Assembly (NCBI GenBank): GCA_963693085.1 | Contig: OY856410.1 | Coordinates: forward strand, 886,504,335-886,568,334 | DNA length: 64,000 nucleotides | From: Alisma plantago-aquatica | Taxonomy: Eukaryota > Streptophyta > Magnoliopsida > Alismatales > Alismataceae | Direction: 5' to 3' | In this document: positions 36,966-47,573 of the stretch, one piece after another | How the letters are laid out: each line of letters opens with the position of its first letter | How positions within the stretch are numbered: the first letter of the stretch is position 1 | Notes under the pieces: generated by a model | Told to the model about the DNA's origin: nothing | Seen by the model: the letters and a program-made list of their open reading frames with translations, nothing else | The model's database searches: none | Made by a program: the position numbers and the translations under genes

Positions 36966-38194
36966 TTACTTTTCCTAGAATAGGATGTTATTTACTTTCC
37001 TGCAAGAAAAACATTATGAACATTTGGACTGTAATAAGGCCCGAGTCAGTGCATGCGTCACGTGCGCTGACTCTTCTGTTTTATGGGCCACCGCTCTATT
37101 TTATGAGCATTGATGGGTAATACTATCTGAGGCCAGGAACTTAACCTTAGGCCAATGATGTTTTACCCATCAATCGCTTTTTCCTTCACCTTGTTTTTGG
37201 TTTTTCTTATCTAGCCTTTGTATCGGGCAGCAACTCAGTCGGTGCGCAGAACGCGCTCGTATCGGGCAAAGGAATATCGGGCACCGCATGAGCCGTGTCG
37301 GACGACATGCAGGGCGGCGAGCACCCGTGTCGGGCAACGTGAGTAATTACCCTTATTTAGACGGATGCACTGCCCGTCTCGAGAATGACTTATCTCAACG
37401 GCCGACACGCATCCCAAAATTACCCATTTTACCCCCGGTTGGGATTGCTATATATGGTTCGGAGGTTTTACCATGTCGGGCTACTGCCTTTACTCTTCTA
37501 ACTACCTGTATCGTGTAGTAACTTTTGCGCGTGTGTCGTCTAGCTAACTTTTGCTCTCGTGTTGCGCAAAGTAGCTTCATATAGCAAAGGTATAGCCCGA
37601 CAGCCTGCTTGCCCGACACGAATGTCATATCGCACACAGCGTATCGGGCTGACGACTTTAGTTGATTTCCTTGTATCGCCCGACACATGTGTCACGCGAC
37701 ACGTCTTTAACGCACGCTTTCCAGATACTCTATGTCGGGCGATAACCATGTCGCCCATCCTTGTGCCGCCTCACTTGATTTTTGTTGTCGGGCGACACGT
37801 TTTTCTATCGGGAAGTCCCTATCGGGCACTTTGTTCCTAGCGACCGTATCGCCCAACACACCCGTGTCGGGCAACGGGTATAACGCACAGCTTTTTTCCG
37901 TATCGTCCAGTTTTGTATTGCCTAGATGATTCTTTTGATGGACTACCCCTGGACCTCGTATTGGGCATGAGCCTATGGGATTTCTTTGAAAGCTTTGTAC
38001 TACCCGACACAAGCGTATCGGGCAAACATCATATCACCCAGTGTTGAAGCCTGATACGGTGATGTCGGGTAGCTTTTGTATCGGGCCAAATTTTTATAGT
38101 GCAATCAGTTTTCTATTAAATGTCGGTATCAATTCTAAGTTTTGCCTACTTAAATATTGGAACATTTAATTGATCTTGTTTAATGATAATAGAG
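36966..38194. other. E non-coding spacer with word array
   Basis: No coding motif. 37215-38085 carries about 25 GTATCGGGC/GTGTCGGGC/TGTCGGGCGAYA words in both orientations, roughly one per 35 bases. Frames of 70-100 codons here arise from the array and appear on both strands. Confidence 0.7.
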
Positions 38195-39403
38195 ATGGCC
38201 CGTACAAAGCAAACTGTTGTTCGAGTTGACAAACACGGCAGAAGAATAGACACTGAGGCTGCAGATGAAGCAACAATAGTCAGGCAGAAATGCCTGAATC
38301 CCGAGGCAACTGGGCCATCAACCGCTGAGAAGAGAATGAGGACAGGAGAAGTGACGGCTCTAGCAACCGCTTCAACCGCAGTGGCAGAACCCCTGGATCA
38401 TACACCAGGGAGGTTCGTGTCGAGAGATGATGAGCATGGACACTGGTACTCATAGCTTGCATCGAAAAACTACAGGCCGAGCAGATTCTGCCACCAGTCA
38501 TCCTTCCTTCAATTGGGCATTTTCGAAAGACTGGAGAATGTCCTCACTGCAGCAGGACTAAGGAAGATCTGCCTCAGTCGCTCTGCCTCTTACATCGAAC
38601 TCACCAGGGAGTTCATGTCGTCTCTCCGCCGGGTGAAGAATACACCTGAGGACGTTGAAGAATATGGCAGAGCAGACAGACTGCAAGGGCGGCTGTACAA
38701 CTCGGAGCACGTCATCTCCGAAAAGCTGCTCAACGAGATCTTCTCTTCCAGCGAGGACGAGAAGAAACTACTGAATAATGGTGAAAGGGTCACCAAAGGA
38801 GACGGGTTCAACCCCGTGGAGCTCTGGAGGTGGCTGACCGGCAAATCATCATACAATCCGGGAAGCAAGGTGGCGGCGGTGCACTCCTATTTCTGAAGGA
38901 TAGTGCACAAGATGGTAGCATGCCTGCTCTTCAGCAAAAATGAGTCCAGCAACGTCTACACCGAAGAACTCCATCTAATGTGGCACATGATGGAGGGCAA
39001 GGTGATCAATCTGGGGTGCTTTTTACTGAATAGGCTACACCCAATAAAGGATGCCACCAAAGAATATTGCATGGGTGGCATCGTCAATCTGATCGTGGTT
39101 GGGGTAGGATACCCAAAGAAATCGCGTAGTTTTTCGAGGACTAGGGGCGACGAGTTGATCGACCTCAATTACCTCATGAGGGTCGGCATCATAAAGAAGG
39201 AGGGGAGAAGCTACTTCTACAAGTTCGCAAGGACAAACACCATCCTCCCACTCCTTCGATGCACCGCCTACGACGCAGAAAAGTTGGTCTTCACCACAGC
39301 AGAAATTGAAGCTGTGACGGTAGAAGCAGCTTACGCCGCCACCACCAGAATTCAACAGAGGATGGTTGCGAGAGGAGAATCAATCCCTCTTGACCCAAGG
39401 TAG
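38195..39403 (+). pseudogene. E ORF A: MARTKQT-starting protein with Athila-ORF1/plant-transposon-like domain
   Basis: The frame contains an upstream ATG at 38183 (MIIE) and the ATG at 38195 that gives MARTKQTVVRVDKHGRR. Two in-frame stops (TAG 38453, TGA 38894) break an otherwise unshifted frame of about 400 codons. The N-terminal 100 residues are polar. The rest is helical-looking with LWRWLTGKSSYN, HKMVACLLFSKNESSNVYTEELHLMW, KVINLGCFLLNRL and IVNLIVVGVGYP, an order I associate with the Athila ORF1 / putative plant transposon protein family. The function of that family is unknown. The seven N-terminal residues, counting Met, equal those of histone H3. The upstream ATG would mask this, so the start matters. 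Confidence 0.6.
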
Positions 39404-39519
39404 GACAAAACTTCAACAACCTTCATCGAGCCAGCCGCCACTCCAGAGCCACTGACGACAGCAGTTGATAGAGATGTCGTCGCTCCTACTATACAGCCAC
39501 AATCACGACAACACCTGTC

Positions 39520-41430
39520 ATGGCTGAAGAAGAACTGGAGATCGTCGAGGTCGCCGAGACAACAACAGGAGCTGCCGCAGAAGAGACAATTGCAGCCCCT
39601 GAAACTTCTGTGGTGCCCGTGGTGGCAGAGGAGGAAGTGCAGCCGGAAACCAGTAACGGGATGTTCATTTACATCCTAGAGATGAAGCTCAGAGATGCAC
39701 GACTCACGCCAATGCCACCGCCGGTGTCTCCTGTGATGGCTGCAGAGGAGGTCTCTGAAAGCAAAGAGGTGAAGCAGCACCCACCCACATCGCGTCCTTC
39801 TCCATCACCACAAGAAGGCGAGGTAGAGACAACCGCTAAAGTGCTGACGCCTCGCCCAACAGCATCCACCTCGCGAACGATCGAGATAGGTTCTACCTCG
39901 TCGGGTGGACCCTCGTGCAAGAGAAGTATCACAAGGATGAGAGGGAGGTCTGCAGGAGCCCCTCCGTCGCTCGGGAAAATGTTGGGGCACGAACTCGACC
40001 ACTTGCGGGAGGTAACAGAAAGCCACTCGGTTACATTTACTTCTCTAACTTGTAAGTTTTCATTTTTCCAGTAGAGGCTGAATAGCCAGGAATGGGAGCT
40101 GCTGACTCTAGTTGGCCTTCTTGGCCAACTAGAGACACTCAACGCCACGCTTCAGCAGGCCCTCCAGCACCTTGACGTGATCGAGGAGAGGCTGAATAGG
40201 GGAGACGACCATCCGCGCCCAAGGCAGCCGAGAAGGTCTCTGTCGCCTCCTGGCTCAGACTCTCCACCCTCCTCATCAGCAGCCTCATCAGGATCGTCGT
40301 CCTCTTCCTCCTATAGTGGGCCATCACCAACACCCGAGGAAGGGACACCACCAAGGTCAACCAACAGAGCTCCAGCAGGATAGGCGAGCTCCCGCGGTCT
40401 GGAAGAAATAACTCCCTTAGTCCCCCTGAACGAAGTTGAAGATGATAATGAAGACATCAGCGTCGGGGAGGACTCTTCTGATGAATCTGAGGGAGAAACG
40501 GGGGACATATGCTCCTCCAATGAAAGGCACCTCCCTAGAGGAATACACTCAGCAGATGAATTCTTTGCGCTGTCTGAGTTGCCTTCTTTTGAGATGGCCG
40601 ACTTCGATAGAAAGGTCATCGGCTACCTGACGATCAGGGACCAGAAATTGCTGAACAAGGTCCTAAGGTCGCAGACAGATGAAGAAGACGTCGTCTGGAG
40701 CGACGACTACTTCTCCGTACGAAGGGGAGCACTCAGAAGCATTTTCCGCTCGCCAGCCGTCGTCAGAAAAAGGTTGTTCAGGGTCCTAGAAGGTGCAATG
40801 ATAGAGAACATCAGCACCGGGACAAGTCAGAGAACAATATACAATGCCACCCTGACCTTGGCAAGAAGGCTGATGATGGGAGTGCCAGACTCCATTGCGG
40901 TGGCTAACATGTTGCAACACATAGAAAAGAACAACACAAACATCGTGTTAGCCCCGTACAAGCACCGGAACATGTGGTTTTTGTGTGTGGCAGATCTCCG
41001 GAGTCACGACGTCCAGCTGCTCAGCTGCTGCAACAAGGAGGTGCCACGCTCCGGGCATATCTTCAGCCTCCCAGAAGACAAGCATCTTAGGCTTCTACCA
41101 CTGCGTCTTCTGTGAGCCATCAAGCAAGGAGTCCAATGTCACGGCGGCGTTTGGAACTTCTTCTCTATTGGAGACTTCCCCATCCAAGCATAAGAGGGAA
41201 GCGAAAATAGCGCCTTCATCGTCTTACGCGCCATGGAGTTGCTCAACATATTCGGATACATAAGGCATCTCCAAGGCCAAAACTTTTACCACCTCAGGAG
41301 CATATATTCCCTACTGCTGATCAAAGATAGGCGCTATTTCCGAGACGTAGGGGTACCAGAGAGGTTGCTGAACAGCGATCAAGAAGACAAAATCTTCACA
41401 ACCCAGCAGCACTCCAGAGAAAGAAGCTGA
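39520..41430 (+). pseudogene. E ORF B: acidic, Pro/Ser-rich protein segment, broken
   Basis: Same frame from 39520 to 41115 with stops at 40072 and 40381; it probably continued ORF A after a frameshift near 39405-39520. It begins MAEEELEIVEVAE, is rich in Glu, Pro, Ser and Thr to about 40380, includes a leucine-heptad-like stretch (LVGLLGQLETLNATLQQAL, about 40108-40164) that may form a coiled coil, and a long Ser run. From 40579 a folded-looking part follows (VRKRLFRVLEGAMIEN, LARRLMMGVPDS). After 41115 the frame is unclear, resuming at 41233-41430. I do not recognise a family. Confidence 0.5.
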
Positions 41431-41431
41431 G

Positions 41432-42261
41432 ATGGAAACTGACATCTACGGGGTAGGCAAGCAGTTAGAGATCCTGCGGGAAGTGCACAGATTCGAAGAC
41501 CCTGCTTCGCCTGAAACATCAGAAGGACTAATCAAAAAATTTGACCGCTTCTCGTGCGCTACACTCACGCAGGAGCAGGTTAATGAAATTCTTCTTAAGT
41601 TAGCTGATTCTACCCCGGCGGATGTCATCTACGAGGCAGGCAGTGTCATAGTCCCGTTTGATGACTTAAGGGACATGGTAAAAGATGGAGGATGCTTGGC
41701 GGTATCTGTGGCGGCCGCTTACATCCAGACACTACAAACAAAGTTTGAACACGCATACATAGCTCATCCAATGTGGTTCAATGACATCTGCCTCACCGAT
41801 GAAACATGAGCAAAGCAATCATTTCTGGTAGAGTTGGAGCACAGGGTTTCACGCACAATATTCCTGCCCATCTTGCATTACAACCAATGGACGCTCCTAA
41901 CAATGTACACTCGCCAACGAGCAGGAATCTTCTACAACAGCTCGGACAGCAACAAAGATCATCCAGTGCAGTGTACATCAACAGCGTTGACATCCCTCGA
42001 GCGCTTAGTATGAAAATACTACGACGAGGTGGTGGTACTGATACAACCATTCCTGGAGACAAAAGCAAGCAAATGGCACGAGCTTCAGTTCTACCACCGC
42101 AGTCCACAACAAATTCCTCTATCCAAAGACTGTGGCATCTTCGTCCTGGAATGGAAATCAAATGAAGAGATGCCTGACCAACTCCACCACATCGACTACC
42201 ACAGCAAACGAGGAAAATATGTGTGGGAGCTTCTTTCTGGCGCAGGCGCGCTAACCAGCTA
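41432..42261 (+). pseudogene. E Ulp1-like (C48) cysteine protease domain, broken
   Basis: One frame with two TGA stops (41807, 42011). The order fits Ulp1/SENP deSUMOylase-type domains: VIVPFDDLRDMVKDGG then AAAYIQTLQ near 41650-41740 (the place of the WLND-like helix), RTIFLPILHYNQWTLLTMY (about 41852-41908), FYNSSD (about 41930), PQQIPLSKDCGIFVLEW (about 42107-42157). The nucleophile Cys of DCG (42131-42133) and an upstream Gln are kept. The catalytic His position holds Gln (NQW, 41885-41887) and the Asp position Asn (41936-41938). So it is probably inactive now, even ignoring the stops. Ulp1-like domains are known cargo in plant Mutator and CACTA elements. Confidence 0.68.
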
Positions 42262-43233
42262 ACCCTCACTGAGTTAACATTACCCTACCTTATCTACTTC
42301 ACAACTCTGGGACAGAGTGTGGAGTAAGTTTGGGAGGGTACCATGTACCAGTGAGGGAGGTATAAAAAAAATTCTGCAGACTCCACCTTTTTATTCTTTT
42401 GTTCTTCTTCTATATCATGTATACATATACATGCTCATACAAAAATTTTGAAAAAAATGCTTATTTTGTCTCCACACATATATACAAAGACACTATATAG
42501 TAAAAACCTGATATGACTTTTTTCCAGTTTGTTTTCTATGTGCCTAAGGAGATGCAAGTTTTGTTATGTCTTTCTGATAATGCAGCCTCAAACAACAAAA
42601 GACTACAACTTTCCATGCCAAAAATTTCGAAAAAAATAATCGCGCACAGCAAAGAGACGTGTATGCAGAAGGAAAAAGTTGGCCAAACAAAAAAAATTCC
42701 TCTTGTTTTCCCTTACCCAACGAAAATCCCAAAAAGAGAGAATAGCCTTATGAGAGTGAATAAAAGCATGAGAGTTATGTCAAATGAAAAGAAATATATA
42801 TATATACACACACTTATTTTCCAAAAGTACCCATCTTTAGGCATGGTAGATCCGGGGAAATGGTACGTAGGATGTAAAATCACTGCTCTAAAGCCAACTG
42901 GCTTGGACTGCAGGGACCACTCACCCACTAACGGACCCGTACCTAGATGGACTGATGGGAAACAAGAAAAACCCAAAAAGCCTTCAGCCTACCCAAACAC
43001 ATAACTTTCTACCCCCAAAAGCTGTTTGGTGTGAAAGCTAACTTCGAAATCATGCACCCAAGTCTCGCTGAAGTTGTGGAGAAAATTTTTGCTGAAATAA
43101 TAAGGAAGGAAATGTAAAGTCTGTTGTTCGTGGTTGGGCAGTATTCTCTGTAAGACATCTCAATGCTCGCTCAAACCCATGGTCTGGAAACTATACCGAT
43201 CAAGAAGAAGCATCACAAAACAACGTTTAAAGA
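42262..43233. other. E non-coding 3' region
   Basis: Follows the cargo stop. AT-rich with a TATATATATACACACAC run near 42798. The 163-codon frame at 42513-43004 is Lys/Asn-rich without motifs and I take it as chance. Confidence 0.55.
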
Positions 43234-43251
43234 TTGATTGAGGACAATCAA
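43234..43251 (+). promoter_or_regulatory. Stem-AGGA-stem hairpin before the E polypurine tract
   Basis: TTGATTG-AGGA-CAATCAA, seven perfect pairs, 20 bases before the 3' LTR. Same loop and place as in B with a different stem sequence. Confidence 0.65.
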
Positions 43252-43256
43252 AATGC

Positions 43257-43271
43257 TAAGTTTGGGGGAGT
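43257..43271 (+). promoter_or_regulatory. E polypurine tract
   Basis: AAGTTTGGGGGAGT directly before the 3' LTR start TGATAACACC. Confidence 0.85.
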
Positions 43272-45071
43272 TGATAACACCAAATTTTGTGATATTTTTG
43301 GCCCTTATTTCGTTATCAAAACTTCCCTTTTTAACTATTTTCCTCTTCTTTTTGTCATGTTTTTGGATAAACAGGCCACGCTACGCTATTAACTCAATTT
43401 TATCATCTTTTGCAGAGTTTTCCTCATTTTTCAACTCATTTATCAGCAAAAAGCCCCGTCCCGGCCCACGAACGTGTTCCACCTGCAACGGCCTCCTTAC
43501 CAACCAGCCGGCCGATATGCTCGCTACCCGACATAGGGCAGCACAATACAATGTCGCCCGAGAGGATGCTGCGCAAGAGGGAGCGGACGAGTGATACGCC
43601 ATTTACCCGACAGGGAGCCGGAATCGCCACAACTGCTGAAGCGTGTCGCGCGATATAGGCCACCCACTGGCTGGCACCACTCGTCACGATGACCGACACA
43701 CTCCCAGCCCGACACCCTTGTGTCGGGTGACACGCATATCGAGCATCCCTGAAGCAGCAATAATGGAGCTGAAGGAGGACATGTGGTGCCCAGAAAACCA
43801 CATCCTCTCCCAACCAGTACCTATAAATAGCAGCTACAGAACTGCCATGGGACAAGTTGGAATCTCTCGAAAGCCAACTTGGGAAAGCATCTGCAGCTAG
43901 TGTGTCGTGCCTCAGAGGTGTATCGGGCGATACTAGGTGAGCACTTCCCCGACCTGAGAGGGAGGGAATGGTTCACTTAGGATCGGCCCTGGGCACCACT
44001 ATAGGCTGGTATCGGGCAACAAGGACACCCGACATGAGTACCCGATGCCCTCAGCCAAACTCCGGCCCGACATGATACCAAGCCCGATGCGCTTCACCAG
44101 TGATGGTGTGTCACCCGAGAGGGTGCCGCCTGACACGATTGTATCGGGCATGAGCGCCCTGCACGATACGTCCTCCCATCAAACGCGTGTCACCTAAGAG
44201 GGTGTGCTGCCCGACACGGGCGTATCGGGCAAGGCTCCCGCCTGGTATTGGGCTGGAGGGATCTAGGAGCCTGTCTCCCTTCTAAATCAAGAAGGCGACA
44301 TTTATCTTTACTTATTTCAGTCATTTACTTTCTTTACTTATGCAATGTAACCAGACCCTTTTTATGCTAATGGAATTAGAAGAGTTTTAATTATATGCTG
44401 CTTTATGTTTGGTACCTTTTGTTGGATGATTGTTTTGTTTAACATCCGAACTCTAGCTTGTACGCTTGGATCGCGTTTCGACTAGCTACCGAATCGTGTT
44501 TTCCCGTTGCAACAGCCTCGAGAGAGGTGTTGTGGCTCTAGTGTTTGGTCTGATTCGGGAGTACGAGAGTGCCCAGGATTGGAGTTGCTTTAGTAACCTT
44601 TCCACTCTAACTTAAGATCAGCAACCTCAAGAGAGGTGTTGATGCTTGGTTAGAGGTACCCGCTTAGACAGGAGGGGTACAGGATGTTTCTACTGTCGCT
44701 TGTTTTACTAAAGCTTTCTCCTTCGTTCCTTACTAAAGCAATAGTATTATCTCTCTGATTCTGTTGCGCAGAAAACCCCTAAAAACTGATAAACCTTTAA
44801 AACCTTAATTTTCCTCGTAGCTCCAGTTGGAGATAGTTCTCTTTTGTTTTATCAATCTTAACCTATTGTTCCCTTGGGGAACTTTATCATCTCCTTACCC
44901 ATATCGGAGTGTAACGTGTTGATTCCGTGTTCCCAACACTACCACCCTTGTCCCTGTGTTCGACCCCGTAAACAAAGTTGTGGGGGCCTAGAAGGTTTTG
45001 GGTTATAAATTTAAAAGTCCGACTACTTCAAATCAGCTCCATTTTTTCGGACGCGTGATTTAGGCCGGTCA
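43272..45071 (+). repeat. E 3' LTR
   Basis: Full-length partner of the 5' LTR, with the word array at about 43500-44280 and the TATA box at 43811. Some words differ by the TCGGGC to TTGGGC type of transition. Confidence 0.9.
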
Positions 45072-45076
45072 CCGAT

Positions 45077-45600
45077 AGGCCTTCTAGTAGTGCCTAGGTC
45101 TTGTTTGTTATAGGTGGGTGACACCCTAGCTCTTCCTTGAATGTTATGGGTAAGATGGGTGACCCTGTATCGGGCTTGTGGTTTGTGTTTGCCCAACATA
45201 CCCTAAGTGAGTTGGACAATATGGTGCCTTAGTGGTTACTATGCTCTTGGACAATACGATGCCTTGGACGATAGAGTGCCTTGGCCGACATGAGGGTCCT
45301 TTGGATGATATGGGTTGATGGTTGAACGATAGGGCGTCTTGGGCGCAATGCTCCTGGTCGACATGCTTCTTGTTGAGAGGGTTGGCCAATAGAAACCCTA
45401 ACCCTAGTGCATGATAGGATTCTTGGCTGATATGGGTGTCTCTTGTGCACGACACCCCTAAGTATCGGTTGATCTCTGATGCACGATAGGATGAAGTGTG
45501 GTTGGCCGATACGATGGCACAAGTGCTTTAGGGTTTGGAACCCTAGCCGATAATCTATAGTGAGGATATGGTCCTGCCTGATACTCTTTGGGTGAGGGTC
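45077..45600. repeat. CGATA-word array in D
   Basis: Words such as GGCCGATACGATGG, GGACGATAGAGTG, GGCTGATATGGG, GTATCGGGC occur about every 35 bases. A weaker set lies at 31855-33115 in the first part of D. Confidence 0.6.
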
Positions 45601-47573
45601 GGCGCTACCCTCCCTACCTATAGTGAGGGTTGCAGGAGCTTTGGTGAGGGTTCTGATAACCCAGAATGTATATAGCTGATAGTTCTATGTTAATAACGAT
45701 AATATAAATGATATGATGTGATCACCTTGAATCCTGCAACTATGATAATGAGATAAGATGATAGGTTGTGAACCAAGAAGTTTGGAAGGATATATGCCTA
45801 TGATTGATAATAAAACTATGATTTCTATATCTTATGTGTAATATATTCATGGATGTTGCTTTATACTTGATAGCATGATAATCATGTTAATCCATGATGA
45901 TTTCAGTTATCTCTATGGATGAGTATACTAACCATGCAGGTATTTTTATGTGGATTCATAGCCTGGTAAGAGCTATGAGATGTATGTGCTTGAGTATCAC
46001 CATGTGGTAATGAGATAACAAGTTGATAGGTCTGAGGACCTGATATAAGGCTGAGTGCCTAGTTGAGGTGTTATCCTCTGATGATGAGATAACGAATGTG
46101 TTCCCAGAATGTTGATGCATGATTACGATGCCTTGAGAGGTAGTGATTGGTATAATGAGGGATTGAGGTCCCAGGACAGTATGATGATGGCAATAATAAT
46201 GTAATTCTATAAGACTATGTTTATACTTTGGTTGCCTCCACAATTGGCTTAAAGTATACTAATTAATTATAGATGAACATATCATGTAGTTTTCCCTGGC
46301 CATAGATCCATCATCGTCAGTATCATGGTGATGGTGAAATAGGTTTATTCTGCGGGATCTTCCTGGAGTGCATATTGTTGAATATGCAAAGTTTTCCCTA
46401 GCCTAAAATAGGAGGAATCTGAGTACCACTGTGAATATATGGAGCACGGTGAATAGACCCATGGCTCAGGATATGCGATGATGAGCATGATGCATTCATG
46501 GCTCAGATGTATGCACTAGCACCTATGATGAGGTGAGCTAGAGATGTGGGTAGCTTGCGGAGCTGACCCAGAGGCTGAGGCCCTATAAGCATAAGACTGT
46601 GGTCTTGCTTGATGATTCATGTACTGGCCACGAGAAGGTGAGGTCATGGAGTCCGGATCTCCTTAGACCTTGTATGGCACTGGATTGGGCTTCGCAGCCA
46701 ATTGTTGGATTTGAGCAGGGAAGGCTCACTTCCTTAGGGCACAATAAAATGTTACAGCCTGATAGTATATGCTACACAAAATAAACATGGAACATTGTCT
46801 GAGGCCTTGCTTATATAGCTGATCTAGTTATACCTTGCAGATATGTGTACGATCCTTATAATTTGTGATAAGTTCTTAAAAAGCTTATCTTGTCAATCAT
46901 GTTCCATAAAGAAATGCTTGGTTATATGCCTCTTGGATATCTTGGTAAGAATGATAGGGATAATGGTCTGGCTCAGTATACTGCTCTTGTTATACGCTTT
47001 AGCAGTTATCTTCTTTTATTGTTTTAATCTTCTGAGGTTTTATAGTTTCGGCGGGGAGTTATATTTATCGTTGAGACCGTGTGTCTCACCCCTCTGGTTT
47101 ACACCCTTTTTAGGTGAGCGCTCTAGACATGGTAGTGGTCGTGAGGTTGCGGCCGAGCAGCAAGAAGAGCAGTAGAAGGCAAGAAATGGACATGCTGCTG
47201 TTTTGGTGGTTTTGTAGTAGAGTCCTAGAGTCATCCTTGTACTCTCAAGTCCTCGGAGGTGTTTAACGATGTTTCACGATGTCTAGCTATTGTAATTGTG
47301 TATACCCTACTACTGGTTGTACGTGGCTCGTTATGTATGTATAAACAAGTGATGAGCTCATGTGCTGACAGTACAGCTAGTTCCGATAAGCTGTGGATAT
47401 ATATCAAAGCTTCTAATATTTTTATAACATGTTTCTCTGCAGGATTTGTATGCAAATTTTCTCTTATGTATGCTTTCCGCAAATGGTTTTAATTAACCTG
47501 TGTTTTCAGTATTATGTGGTTCCACACGTTTTTGCATGTCATCTCGCTGTCTGTGTGATGGCAGGGTGTCACA
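45077..47573 (+). repeat. D solo LTR, second part
   Basis: Follows the CCGAT target-site copy. 45077-45600 has about fifteen GCCGATATGGG/GGACGATACGATG-like words in a row. The rest is AT-rich without genes. It ends GGGTGTCACA. Confidence 0.75.

Larger units (their letters stand above)
33116..45071 (+). mobile_element. Element E: pol-less Tat/Athila-lineage LTR element with a 4-kb cargo including a Ulp1-like domain
   Basis: LTRs 33116-34932 and 43272-45071, starting TGATAACACC and ending GGCCGGTCA, with a perfect CCGAT target-site duplication (33111-33115 and 45072-45076). The primer site is TGGCGCCGTTGCCAGGG. Order: gag with CCHC knuckle, a short pol-deletion scar, a GTATCGGGC-word array, ORF A, ORF B, Ulp1-like domain, hairpin, purine tract. 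No RT, RNase H or integrase is present. About 8 differences in the first 145 LTR bases suggest an age similar to C. Extra ORFs between pol and the 3' LTR are known in the Tat lineage; this combination I do not recognise. Confidence 0.88.
31526..47573 (+). mobile_element. Element D: solo LTR of a family related to F, split by E
   Basis: Begins TGTAAGGACCCTGACC, the same first 16 bases as F's LTR, and ends GGGTGTCACA. Target-site copies GAAAC (31521-31525) and GAAAT (47574-47578) differ by one transition. Removing E leaves 31526-33115 plus 45077-47573, about 4.09 kb, close to F's LTR length, with no primer site, gag or pol. That is the form left by LTR-LTR recombination. The orientation is opposite to F. 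Confidence 0.78.

Noticed and set aside
38195..38300. A histone H3 gene
   Set aside because: Only the first seven residues match; no histone fold follows.
42513..43004. 163-codon frame after the E cargo
   Set aside because: Lys/Asn-rich, no motif, ends shortly before the PPT; likely chance in AT-rich DNA.
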